Assembly: GCA_017303875.1 (NCBI GenBank)
Contig: JAFLBP010000001.1
Location: 244,943-308,942, forward strand
Direction: 5' to 3'
Length of the DNA: 64,000 nt
Source of the DNA: Chitinophagales bacterium
Lineage (GTDB): Bacteria; Bacteroidota; Bacteroidia; Chitinophagales; Saprospiraceae
The position numbers were made by a program, and so were the translations under genes. This document shows, piece by piece, positions 35,801 to 43,720 of the stretch. Numbering within the stretch: the first letter of the stretch is position 1; each line of letters begins with the position of its first letter. The notes under the pieces were generated by a model, which saw nothing but the letters and a program-made list of their open reading frames with translations, had not been told where the DNA came from and did not search any database.

Positions 35801-36153
35801 GTACTTTGTTGACTAACAGCTATTTGTGCCTGGCGCTACTGCTCCTAAACCCGTCTGTCGGAAAAAGCCAGTACCAACTTAGTTATGCTGATTTAAAACA
35901 ATATTCAGAATATAAACATTCTAATAAAAAATCTTTTAGAATAAATTTATTTTATAAAAATTTAAAAACAACAGCCGCAATCAACCAGTCATCAAAACCT
36001 GCTTATCCTTTACTTCCTCAATGGACGCCCGCCGATTTGCCGCTTTTTTGCAAAATAGAATACCACCTCGATAAAGTGCTGCCCATACCTATCCGTTTTC
36101 GGCTCGGGTCAGTGGACTATGTAAACTGGTTGGAGCAAAAAACGGGGTACTGA
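35797..36153 (+). CDS. Small exported protein at the end of the gldB cluster
   Basis: This 118-residue protein starts at the ATG overlapping the VanX-like stop (ATGA). It has a signal peptide (MSTLLTNSYLCLALLLLNPSVGKSQ). The middle of the gene (about 35880-35985) is markedly AT-rich, encoding Lys/Asn/Tyr-rich sequence. The C-terminal part, FCKIEYHLDKVLPIPIRFRLGSVDYVNWLEQ, is more normal. No known family recognised. Tight coupling suggests it belongs with the four genes before it. Confidence 0.6.
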   Translation: MSTLLTNSYLCLALLLLNPSVGKSQYQLSYADLKQYSEYKHSNKKSFRINLFYKNLKTTAAINQSSKPAYPLLPQWTPADLPLFCKIEYHLDKVLPIPIRFRLGSVDYVNWLEQKTGY

Positions 36154-36177
36154 GTAAGGGGGGGTGGTGGTGTTTTG

Positions 36178-36331
36178 GTGATCGGGCCACGTAAGGTTTC
36201 ACACAGATGTTCACAGATTACTGACACAGAAAGCACACAGATCATGCATTTATTTGATATTCAATATTCTGTGAAATATCTGTGTCGGTAATCTGTGAAC
36301 ATCTGTGTGAAACCTTACGTGGCCCAATCAC
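36178..36331. repeat. Long near-perfect inverted repeat (53-bp arms) in a 309-bp gap
   Basis: The arm 36178-36230 and the reverse complement of 36279-36331 match at 51 of 53 positions, around a 48-base AT-rich centre. The arm itself contains CACAGAT-type repeats (ACACAGATGTTCACAGATTA). Outside the arms are partly complementary GTGTTTTG and CAAAACAC octamers (36167-36177 and 36332-36365). Past these, a single-arm run of TTCAT(C/A) heptamers (36389-36419) leads to the ychF promoter box. No gene lies in 36154-36462. Confidence 0.95.
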
Positions 36332-36426
36332 CTAAAACACCAAAACACTAAAACACCCAAACACATCTCCAAACACTTCTCTCAACACATTCATCATTCA
36401 TAGTTCATAGTTCATCGTTATTTCCC

Positions 36427-36434
36427 TATCTTTG
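36427..36434 (+). promoter_or_regulatory. -7 box of ychF
   Basis: TATCTTTG matches TAnnTTTG, 28 bases upstream of the ychF ATG and just after the TTCATC-type heptamer patch. Confidence 0.6.
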
Positions 36435-36462
36435 CGGCCGTTTTTGAAAAAACTACTATTAC

Positions 36463-37569
36463 ATGCCATTGCAATGCGGTATCGTTGGCCTGCCCAACGT
36501 CGGAAAATCTACTCTTTTTAATGCCCTGACGAGTGGCAAAGCCCTTGCGGCTAACTATCCTTTCGCAACTAAAGACCCCAATGTCGGGGTTATTACTGTT
36601 CCGGATGCCCGCTTAGATAAACTCGCCGAACTCATCAATCCACAACGCACCATCCCCACTACGGTGGAAATCGTGGATATTGCCGGCCTGATTAAAGGCG
36701 CGAGCAAAGGTGAAGGATTGGGCAACCAGTTTTTGGCCAATATCCGGGAGGTGAACGCCATCGTACATGTAGTGCGTTGCTTCGACGACGACAATGTGGT
36801 GCACGTCGACGGCGCCGTCAATCCCGTAAGCGATAAAGAGGTCATCGATCTGGAACTTGGCCTGAAAGACCTTGACACCGTTGATAAACGCCTTGAAAAA
36901 GTCGTGCGCGCCGCCAAAGCAGGCAGCAAAGACGATGTCAAAGCGCTTGAAATACTCAATAAAGTGAAGGCCCACCTCGAAAGTGGCAAGCCCGCACGCA
37001 GTATTCTCGCCGACCTCGACGATGACGGTCAGACACTCATCACCCGCGACCTCGCCCTGCTGACTTCCAAGCCCGTGCTGTATGTTTGCAATGTGGACGA
37101 GAGCGCCATTGAATCCGGCAACGCCCATACCGAAGCTTTCAAAAAATCAGTTGAAGGTGAAAATGCGCAGGTGATTATGCTTTGTGCCGGCATTGAGGCG
37201 CAAATTGCCGAATTGGAAACCATGGAGGAGCGTCAGGAATTCCTCGAAATGATGGGCCTGAGCGAACCCGGCTCCAACCGCCTCATCCAGGCCAGCTATA
37301 AATTGCTCAACCTCATTACCTACTTCACCGCCGGTGAAAAAGAGGTGCGCGCCTGGACGGTACGCAACGGCGCAAAAGCCCCCGAAGCAGCCGGTGTTAT
37401 TCACTCCGACTTTGAAAAAGGTTTTATCCGCGCAGAGGTGATTAAATACAACGATTTTATCACCCTCGGCAGCGAAGCCAAAGTAAAAGAAGCCGGTAAA
37501 ATGGCCGTCGAAGGCAAGGAATACCTTGTTCAGGACGGCGACCTCATGCACTTCCGTTTCAATGTCTGA
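36463..37569 (+). CDS. ychF: Redox-regulated ATPase YchF (OLA1 family)
   Basis: This 368-residue cytosolic P-loop protein of the Obg/YchF family prefers ATP and binds ribosomes. It opens MPLQCGIVGLPNVGKSTLFNALT (G1), with D-I-A-G-L-I-K-G-A-S-K-G-E-G-L-G-N-Q-F-L (G3 region). The C-terminal TGS domain includes GEKEVRAWTVRNGAKAPEAAGVIHSDFEKGFIRAEV, and the ending D-L-M-H-F-R-F-N-V is family-typical. The length is normal. Its stop region overlaps the HAD gene start by 8 nt. Confidence 0.97.
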   Translation: MPLQCGIVGLPNVGKSTLFNALTSGKALAANYPFATKDPNVGVITVPDARLDKLAELINPQRTIPTTVEIVDIAGLIKGASKGEGLGNQFLANIREVNAIVHVVRCFDDDNVVHVDGAVNPVSDKEVIDLELGLKDLDTVDKRLEKVVRAAKAGSKDDVKALEILNKVKAHLESGKPARSILADLDDDGQTLITRDLALLTSKPVLYVCNVDESAIESGNAHTEAFKKSVEGENAQVIMLCAGIEAQIAELETMEERQEFLEMMGLSEPGSNRLIQASYKLLNLITYFTAGEKEVRAWTVRNGAKAPEAAGVIHSDFEKGFIRAEVIKYNDFITLGSEAKVKEAGKMAVEGKEYLVQDGDLMHFRFNV

Positions 37570-38173
37570 TATACATACCATCATCTTCGACCTCGGCGGC
37601 GTCCTGATCGACTGGAACCCCGAATACGTTTTCCGTCAGGTAATCCCCGACGCCGAAAAGCGCAAATTCTTTTTCGACAACATCTGCACCCACGACTGGA
37701 ATATAGAGCAGGATGCAGGCAGGCCGCTTCAGGTGGCTACCGATATGCTCGTGGCAGAATGGCCTGATTGGGAAGCCGAAATTCGTGCTTTTTATGGCCG
37801 CTGGGAAGAAATGCTGGGCGGCCCTATCCACGACACGGTGGAACTGCTGCGCACCCTGCGCGACAATGGGCGCCACCGCATCCTGGCGCTCACCAACTGG
37901 AGTGCCGAAACGTTTCCCGTTGCGCTGGAGCGCTATGAATTCCTGCACTGGTTTGAGGGCATCGTCGTATCCGGCGATGAAAAAACCCGCAAACCATTTG
38001 CCGACATTTACGAGATCCTGCTCAATCGCTACAATGTACAGGCACAGGGCGCCATCTTCATAGACGACAGCCTGAAAAATGTGGAAGGCGCTGAAGCAGT
38101 TGGCATCGGCGGTATTCATTTCCAATCGCCGGCGCAGTTAAAAGCAGCGCTTGCGGCATATAATATTTTGTAA
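37562..38173 (+). CDS. HAD-superfamily hydrolase (subfamily IA)
   Basis: This 203-residue protein has the HAD motifs in order: HTIIFDLGGVLIDWNP (motif I, nucleophile Asp and second Asp), A-L-T-N-W-S (motif II), S-G-D-E-K-T-R-K-P-F-A-D-I-Y (motif III Lys) and F-I-D-D-S-L-K-N-V-E-G-A (motif IV). It resembles the YihX/haloacid dehalogenase-like phosphatases, probably acting on a sugar phosphate. The ATG at 37562 lies inside the last codons of ychF, so the two are translationally coupled. Confidence 0.92.
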   Translation: MSDIHTIIFDLGGVLIDWNPEYVFRQVIPDAEKRKFFFDNICTHDWNIEQDAGRPLQVATDMLVAEWPDWEAEIRAFYGRWEEMLGGPIHDTVELLRTLRDNGRHRILALTNWSAETFPVALERYEFLHWFEGIVVSGDEKTRKPFADIYEILLNRYNVQAQGAIFIDDSLKNVEGAEAVGIGGIHFQSPAQLKAALAAYNIL

Positions 38174-38198
38174 GGTAAGGTTTGTGAGCTGTTGCAGC

Positions 38199-38246
38199 AA
38201 AAAAAATCCCGAATTCTGGAACGTACCAAAATTCGGGATTTTTTTT
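38199..38246. terminator. Bidirectional terminator between the HAD and Lrp genes
   Basis: About 21 bp of stem (one mismatch in GAATTCTGG/CCAAAATTC) with A/T-runs on both sides. ATCCCGAATT(T/C)TGG is shared with the pntB terminator and the loop of the 12523 hairpin. Confidence 0.92.
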
Positions 38247-38267
38247 TGTCGCGAGCCTGAACGACGC

Positions 38268-38747
38268 TTATTTATCCTCGTAGTTGTAAGGAAGAATTTT
38301 TGAATCCTTCACGGTAGAGAGGGTCATCAGCGTTTTGAGGCGCTCGATTTCTTCAATCTGGCTGAGCGTTTTGAAAAGCAGCTGCTCGTAGGTGGGGATA
38401 TCTTTGCAAATAATCTTCATCAGGAAGTCTGCCTCGCCGGTGATGATATAGCATTCCGTTACCTCATCGATTTCGGCAATTTTGGCAAGGAAGTTATTCA
38501 GGGCGTTTTCTTTTTTCCACGCCAGCGATACCAGTACAAAAGTTTTCACATTCAAACCCATCATTTGCGGGTTCACCTGCGCATGATAGCTTTCAATGAT
38601 ATCACTCTGTTCGAGTTTTTTTACACGCTCAAGGGTTGGAGCGGGGGACAAACCGATCTTCTTGGAAAGGTCCAGGTTCGTGATCTTACTGTTCTCCTGA
38701 AGGATCTTCAGAATTTTCAGGTCAATTTTATCGAGTTTCTCAGACAT
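38268..38747 (-). CDS. Lrp/AsnC-family transcriptional regulator
   Basis: This 159-residue protein starts MSEKLDKIDLKILKILQENSKITNLDLSKKIGLSPAPTLERVKKLEQ, the HTH of the Lrp family. The ligand-binding RAM domain then follows (about 65-150), with V-K-T-F-V-L-V-S, V-T-E-C-Y-I-I-T-G-E-A-D-F-L-M-K-I. Proteins of this kind sense amino acids. It lies upstream of the glutamate dehydrogenase cluster on the same strand but beyond two terminators. An ATG four codons earlier is also possible. Confidence 0.93.
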   Translation of the reverse strand: MSEKLDKIDLKILKILQENSKITNLDLSKKIGLSPAPTLERVKKLEQSDIIESYHAQVNPQMMGLNVKTFVLVSLAWKKENALNNFLAKIAEIDEVTECYIITGEADFLMKIICKDIPTYEQLLFKTLSQIEEIERLKTLMTLSTVKDSKILPYNYEDK

Positions 38748-38792
38748 AAAGCCTTGCATTGTGAAATATTATTTCGGTCTTGAAAAGTTGGT

Positions 38793-38800
38793 CAAAGGTA
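38793..38800 (-). promoter_or_regulatory. -7 box of the Lrp-type gene
   Basis: TACCTTTG on the minus strand matches TAnnTTTG, 45 bases upstream of the chosen ATG. Confidence 0.55.
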
Positions 38801-38974
38801 AGGCGGCATAAAATATTGTGCAAGCGTTTTCACGTAAAACCTGTGTAAATTTTGTTAATAAAAGGTTTTTGTCATATCCTTTCCATTTCATTTGGCCTCT
38901 ATTCGGCTGAATTTTACTTTTAACCCAATAAAAATTTGCCCGAAACCATATAAAATACGCCAAAAGCATAAAAA

Positions 38975-39031
38975 AGCCGGCTTGGCGGGCGTTGATGAAA
39001 AATCACCAAACAAAAACCTGCCAAACCGGCT
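38975..39031 (-). terminator. Distal hairpin downstream of gdhA
   Basis: AGCCGGCTTGGCGGG (38975-38989) pairs with 39017-39031 at 13 of 15 positions. On the minus strand the second arm is followed by a T-run (TTTTTTATG). It acts as a second terminator for the ccm-gdhA transcript and shields the Lrp gene. Confidence 0.7.
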
Positions 39032-39080
39032 AACAGACTTTTTTAGTTAAATTTTGTACTAAAAAAAGCTAAAACAGCAA

Positions 39081-39096
39081 CCGGGAGCATTCCCGG
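39081..39096 (-). terminator. Proximal hairpin downstream of gdhA
   Basis: CCGGGA and TCCCGG pair around GCAT. On the minus strand this is followed by a U-rich stretch with a run of T about 18 bases on (39061-39067), 20 nt after the gdhA stop. Confidence 0.5.
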
Positions 39097-39116
39097 CGCC
39101 ATAAAAAAGCAGTCGA

Positions 39117-40532
39117 CTACGGGAAAATACCCATTGAAATATAGTCGCTGGCAATTTTCTTCAGCGAGCAAACAAAAGCTGCCGTCCGCAGATCTTTAAT
39201 ATCCGGGTGCTGCTTCAGGGTTTCGCGGATCTGATCGAAGGCCGTAATCATGGTATCTTCCAGACCGGAGTTGACCAGTTCAATTTCAGTGCCACCACGG
39301 GTCAGCAGCTCGCGTTCGCGGTCTGTGATCGTTTTGCCGGTCATTTCTTCCACCTTGCTTACGATACGGGCGAAAGCGTTGGTCTGGAAGCGATTTTCCA
39401 GGCGACCGAATCGGTGGTGCGACAGGTTTTTCAGCCACTCAAAATAGGAAACCGTTACACCGCCCGCGTTGATGTAGAAGTCGGGCAGGATGACGATACC
39501 TTTCTTTTGCAGGATCGGGTCGGCATCGGCCGTGATCGGACCGTTGGCAGCTTCGGCGATAATTTTCGCTTTTATGCGATCTGCATTTTCGAGGGTGATC
39601 TGGTTTTCCAATGCGGCCGGTACCAGGATATCGCATTCCATTTCGAGGGCCGCGAGGGCATCGCCGATATGGGTACTGCCCGGGTAACCGATAATGGAGC
39701 CGGTTTCGCGGCGGAAAGCCAGCAGTTTTTCAACGTCGATGCCGTTGAGATCCTGGATAGAGCCTTCGCGCTCGGAAACACCGATTATCTTAACACCGCC
39801 TTCCTTCTGGCTGATCAGTGCCGTGTTGGAACCTACATTGCCAAGCCCCTGGACAACCATGGTTTTGCCTTCCATGCCGGGCGTAAGGCCGATTTTGGCC
39901 ATATCTTCCGCATAAGAAACGCATTGGCGCAGGCCGTAATACACCCCGCGGCCAGTTGCTTCAGCGCGACCGCGGATACCGTTTTGTGTAACGGGTTTGC
40001 CGGTTACACAACCGATGGAGTCGATTTCGCCGTGGCGGAAAGCCTGATAGGTATCCAGAATCCAGGCCATTTCGCGCGGTCCGGTACCATAGTCGGGCGC
40101 TGGCACGTCGATACCGGGGCCGATAAAGTTTTTCTTGATCAACTCGGTCGTGTAACGACGGGTGATGCTTTGCAGTTGTTCAACCGTGTAGTTGGCCGGG
40201 TTGATACGAATACCGCCTTTGGCGCCGCCAAAGGGCACATCCACCAGGGCGCATTTATAGGTCATCAGCGCGGCGAGCGCCATTACCTCGTCCTGATCAA
40301 CAGATTCAGCATAACGGATACCGCCTTTTGTGGGCAGACGGTGGTGGCTGTGCTGCACACGATAAGCTTCAATAACCTGATAGTCGTTACCGACACGCAC
40401 CGGAAAACGGATTTGCAGGACGAGGTTACAGGCTTTGATTTGCTCCACCAGACCGCGCGGAATGTCGGTATAGGAAGCCGCTTTGTCTACGTAGTTTTCT
40501 ACGCTTTTGAAGAAGGAAATTTTTCCACTCAT
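39117..40532 (-). CDS. gdhA: Glu/Leu/Phe/Val dehydrogenase (glutamate dehydrogenase type)
   Basis: This 471-residue NAD(P)-dependent amino acid dehydrogenase interconverts glutamate and 2-oxoglutarate plus ammonia. Substrate-side motifs are THKG-like H-R-L-P-T-K-G-G-I-R-Y and VPFGGAKGGIR with the catalytic Lys. VPAPDYGTGPREMAWI carries the catalytic Asp. The nucleotide fold has VVQGLGNVGSNTA (about 229-241). The length suits the hexameric class of about 450-470 residues. The stop codon of ccmD overlaps its start by one base (TAATG), so it is coupled to the cytochrome c maturation genes. Confidence 0.96.
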   Translation of the reverse strand: MSGKISFFKSVENYVDKAASYTDIPRGLVEQIKACNLVLQIRFPVRVGNDYQVIEAYRVQHSHHRLPTKGGIRYAESVDQDEVMALAALMTYKCALVDVPFGGAKGGIRINPANYTVEQLQSITRRYTTELIKKNFIGPGIDVPAPDYGTGPREMAWILDTYQAFRHGEIDSIGCVTGKPVTQNGIRGRAEATGRGVYYGLRQCVSYAEDMAKIGLTPGMEGKTMVVQGLGNVGSNTALISQKEGGVKIIGVSEREGSIQDLNGIDVEKLLAFRRETGSIIGYPGSTHIGDALAALEMECDILVPAALENQITLENADRIKAKIIAEAANGPITADADPILQKKGIVILPDFYINAGGVTVSYFEWLKNLSHHRFGRLENRFQTNAFARIVSKVEEMTGKTITDRERELLTRGGTEIELVNSGLEDTMITAFDQIRETLKQHPDIKDLRTAAFVCSLKKIASDYISMGIFP

Positions 40533-40756
40533 TACTCGTTGTTGTTGAGATGGTGTTCTATTTTGGTGAGCTTTCGATCAAGACGCCACAGCCAGATGAT
40601 CAGCCCGAAGAAGATCAGCAAAATGACGCCTAAAACGACGTAAATTTTACCATTGCTCTCCATGAGGCCGGGCTTGCTTTGCGCCAAAACCGGCGGCAAA
40701 GATATGCTGTGCAGCAGAATGATTACTAAAAAAAATTGCTTTTTAAAAAATTTCAT
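40532..40756 (-). CDS. ccmD: CcmD-family cytochrome c maturation protein
   Basis: This 74-residue protein has a cleavable-looking N-terminal segment and one transmembrane helix, KIYVVLGVILLIFFGLIIWLWRLDRKLTKIEHHL. In Bacteroidota this helix with R-L-D-R-K-(L/I)-x-K-(I/L)-E is the CcmD form. It is a small partner that helps release holo-CcmE from the CcmABC complex. I chose ATG at 40756 because it gives the usual length. It lies between ccmC and gdhA. Confidence 0.85.
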   Translation of the reverse strand: MKFFKKQFFLVIILLHSISLPPVLAQSKPGLMESNGKIYVVLGVILLIFFGLIIWLWRLDRKLTKIEHHLNNNE

Positions 40757-40807
40757 GTTAAGAAATGTCTTAAAAGTTGCCAAAGTGTGGGAATTTAAAA
40801 ATCAGGC

Positions 40808-41878
40808 TTAATCGATATCCTGCAAATGATCCTGCAGGCGGGTGACGCGGATACGAATATCTGCAACCCAGAACCCCAGCATGGTCCAGCCTAATATGGC
40901 CGGATAAAAAACCATACGCATGGTATTGTCAAGATCCTGACTGGAAAAAGTAGGGCTGCCTTTTGCACCGGGGTGCAGGCTTTCAAACATTTCCAGGCGG
41001 GGCACAATGTACAGCAGCGGAATAAGGGTGCTGAATGCAAACACATTGTATACCGCTGCCAGACGTGCGCCTTTTTCCTGATCGTCGAAGGAGTTTCGGA
41101 GTATAAAATAAGCAAAATAGATGAGCAGCGCCACGGCCGTCATGATCTGCTTGATGTCGTTATTCCAGGGTTTGCCCCAGGTAAATGTAGCCCAGAGCAT
41201 ACCGGTTGTCAGGCCAAGTAAGCCAAACAAAAGTCCGGTCTCCGCATAGGTTTTGGCCCGGCGATCGTTGTCGGCCGAAGGCCTGGAAAGATTCCGGATG
41301 CTGAACCACACCGATGCCCCGAAAAGCAGGATCATCGCAAACCACATGGGGACGTGGTAGTACAAATTGCGGCCCGATTCATAGATGTTCGGCAGAATCG
41401 GGAAGCTCATTTTTTGGTAACGATGCACGTTTTTTATCGTGTCCGTTGCCCAGCCCGACGCCAGGGCATTTGAATCCGGAGATGCTGTAGCAGCTACCTG
41501 AATTTCATTTTCCAGGCGGAGCAATCCGTTGACCGGATCATCAAAATAAACATCAAAACGTGCAAATTTTTCGCCCTTTACCGGCAACTCGGCCGGAAAC
41601 TGAAAGTCGGCCTGCAAATGGGCGGCATCTAATGCTTTAAGGTTTCGGCCAAACAGGATATGCGCCGAATCGAATCGCAGCCAAACCCGCGACTGCTGTG
41701 GGTCGGCCTGATCAAAACGGGTATTGTATCCGGTCAGCGTGAGGGTTGCCGCAGCGCCGCTGTTGATACTTTCCGGCGTGGTATCGGTCAGGCCGGGCTT
41801 GAGCGGAATGAGCAAACCGGCAACAAAAGTGTACAACAACAGGACAATGGAAGCAATTTTCCACCATTTCATAAGCAA
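40808..41878 (-). CDS. ccmC: CcmC-type heme lyase/transporter with periplasmic insert and altered WWD motif
   Basis: This 356-residue inner-membrane protein of the CcmC/CcsA family delivers heme to CcmE. It has an extra periplasmic domain of about 120 residues after helix 1 (25-165), as is usual in Bacteroidota CcmC. Helices follow, with Y-H-V-P-M-W (His175) and C-terminal S-L-H-P-G. The signature tryptophan-rich heme loop WGxxWSWDxKQ is here W234-G-K-P-W-N-N-D-I-K-Q, so S-W has become N-N. An ATG two codons later is possible. It lies 10 nt after ccmB and 51 nt before ccmD. Confidence 0.93.
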   Translation of the reverse strand: MLMKWWKIASIVLLLYTFVAGLLIPLKPGLTDTTPESINSGAAATLTLTGYNTRFDQADPQQSRVWLRFDSAHILFGRNLKALDAAHLQADFQFPAELPVKGEKFARFDVYFDDPVNGLLRLENEIQVAATASPDSNALASGWATDTIKNVHRYQKMSFPILPNIYESGRNLYYHVPMWFAMILLFGASVWFSIRNLSRPSADNDRRAKTYAETGLLFGLLGLTTGMLWATFTWGKPWNNDIKQIMTAVALLIYFAYFILRNSFDDQEKGARLAAVYNVFAFSTLIPLLYIVPRLEMFESLHPGAKGSPTFSSQDLDNTMRMVFYPAILGWTMLGFWVADIRIRVTRLQDHLQDID

Positions 41879-41888
41879 ACATTTATAT

Positions 41889-42539
41889 TCAATCTTTCCA
41901 GACGTAAGGAAAGAGGATGAAGGTCAAAGTTAACAAGATGGCATCAATTGCCAAAAGGTTGGTTATATCAATGCCATAAGTGGTGTCGGTCATGATGCCC
42001 AAAGATAAACGCGAGAGTCGGATAACGGTTACCAAAATCGGGATAATCACCGGAAAACTAAGGATGGCCATCAGCGTAGCGCTGTTGTTGGCCTTGGCGG
42101 CAATGGCTGAAATAAAAGTAAAAGCTATGGCAAAACCGCTGCTGCCCAGCACTAATGCCAGTAAAAACAGCCCGTTGTCGCGCACCGGATTGCCGCCCAC
42201 CACGCTGTAAGCCCCAAATGCAATCAGGCCGAGTAACAACAATAATAAGGTGTTGTACAGGATTTTGGAGAGCAAAATCAGCGCCGGAGGCGCCAACTGG
42301 TAGTAGTACAGCTGCCGGCTGCCACTTTCAGAAACAAAACTTTTGACCACCGCATTGATACTCGCAAAGAGCATAATCAGCCAGAACAATACGTTCCAGA
42401 CCGGCGCCGGCACCTTTACACTGGCAATATAAACCACGAAAATCATGCTGAATACATACAGGAAAATGCCGCCCAGGGCATATCCCTGACGGAATTCCAG
42501 TAAAAATTCTTTGCGCAGTAATTTCAGAACAATATTCAT
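41889..42539 (-). CDS. ccmB: Heme exporter protein CcmB
   Basis: This 216-residue inner-membrane subunit belongs to the CcmAB ABC complex in system I cytochrome c maturation. It opens VLKLLRKEFLLEFRQGYALGGIFLYVFSMIFVVYI. Six helices are visible, with Y-Q-L-A-P-P-A-L-I-L-L-S-K-I and F-P-V-I-I-P-I-L-V-T-V. No CcmA ATPase gene is adjacent, so the ATPase must be encoded elsewhere. First gene of ccmB-ccmC-ccmD-gdhA, with its own -7 box. Confidence 0.93.
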   Translation of the reverse strand: MNIVLKLLRKEFLLEFRQGYALGGIFLYVFSMIFVVYIASVKVPAPVWNVLFWLIMLFASINAVVKSFVSESGSRQLYYYQLAPPALILLSKILYNTLLLLLLGLIAFGAYSVVGGNPVRDNGLFLLALVLGSSGFAIAFTFISAIAAKANNSATLMAILSFPVIIPILVTVIRLSRLSLGIMTDTTYGIDITNLLAIDAILLTLTFILFPYVWKD

Positions 42540-42553
42540 ATATGCAGTAGCGG

Positions 42554-42561
42554 CAAAGGTA
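42554..42561 (-). promoter_or_regulatory. -7 box of the ccmBCD-gdhA operon
   Basis: TACCTTTG on the minus strand matches TAnnTTTG, 14 bases upstream of the ccmB ATG. Confidence 0.55.
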
Positions 42562-42669
42562 GAAGGCCCGCGCGGAATCTGTACCCCTGAAAGCTATTAA
42601 TTTCAAAGTGATGACGTATCGCCACCACAACAAATTTTAAAGGCCGGGGTACAAACCACATTTTCATCG

Positions 42670-42677
42670 TACCTTTG
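42670..42677 (+). promoter_or_regulatory. -7 box of accD
   Basis: TACCTTTG matches TAnnTTTG, 52 bases upstream of the accD ATG. Confidence 0.6.
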
Positions 42678-42729
42678 TGCCCGGCTCCATTGTACCGACA
42701 CTTTTTCAACTGTACTTAAGCGCTGTTTC

Positions 42730-43593
42730 ATGAGTTGGTTCAAACGACTTAAAGAAGGCATTTCCACCGCCACCCAGGCAAAAAAAGAAACCCCCGAAGG
42801 CATTTGGTTTCAATGCAAAAAATGCAAGGAAACCAGTACAATGCGTTCCGTCCGGGAAAACTATTACAAATGCCCGAAATGCGATTACCATACCGCAATC
42901 GGTTCTCATGAATATTTTGAAATCCTTTTCGACGATCAGCAGTATTCACAGCTGTTCGATGATCTGATTGCCGTTGATGCCCTTCAGTTCACCGATCTGA
43001 AGCCCTACGACAAACGCCTCGAAGAATCTATGCGCAAAACTGATCTGCGCGATGCCATGGCCGTAGCCGCCGGCAACGTAGGAGGTTTCCCGCTTGTCGT
43101 TGCTGCCATGGATTTCAAATTTATCGGTGGCTCCATGGGCGTTGTAGTTGGCGAAAAAATCGCAAAATCCATCGAGTTTGCCATTGAAAATCGCGCCGGC
43201 TTGCTCATCATTTCCCGTTCCGGGGGCGCCCGTATGATGGAAAGCGCATTTTCACTGATGCAAATGGCCAAAACCAGCGCCAAACTCACCCGATTGGCCA
43301 AGGCCCAGCTCCCTTATTTTTCGCTCATGACCGACCCCACCACCGGCGGTGTAACAGCCTCATTCGCCATGCTGGGTGATATCAATATTGCCGAACCCGG
43401 CGCCCTCATCGGCTTCGCCGGTCCGCGCGTTATCCGCGAAACCATCAAACGCGACCTGCCCGAAGGTTTCCAAACATCCGAGTACCTGCTCGAAAACGGC
43501 TTCGTAGATCTTATCGTCAATCGGAAAGATCTCAAGGAAACCCTTACCGATCTCCTCTCCTTCTTTTCCATCCGTCTCGCCCAACAAACAGCG

Positions 43594-43596
<3 letters not shown>
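42730..43596 (+). CDS. accD: Acetyl-CoA carboxylase carboxyltransferase subunit beta
   Basis: This 288-residue subunit transfers the carboxyl group from biotin carrier to acetyl-CoA, giving malonyl-CoA for fatty acid synthesis. It has the four-Cys zinc ribbon C-K-K-C...Y-Y-K-C-P-K-C near residues 33-56. The carboxyltransferase core has FKFIGGSMGVVVGEKI, ISRSGGARMMESAFSLMQMAKTSA, DPTTGGVTASFAMLGDI and EPGALIGFAGPRVI. All catalytic-loop sequences are present. Its stop codon is the first base triplet of the accD/kbl palindrome. Confidence 0.97.

Positions 43597-43709
<113 letters not shown>

Positions 43710-43720
<11 letters not shown>

Noticed and set aside
39207..40643. Plus-strand open frame of 478 codons opposite gdhA
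   Set aside because: It is antisense to a clear glutamate dehydrogenase, has no recognisable domain, and arises from the codon usage of gdhA.
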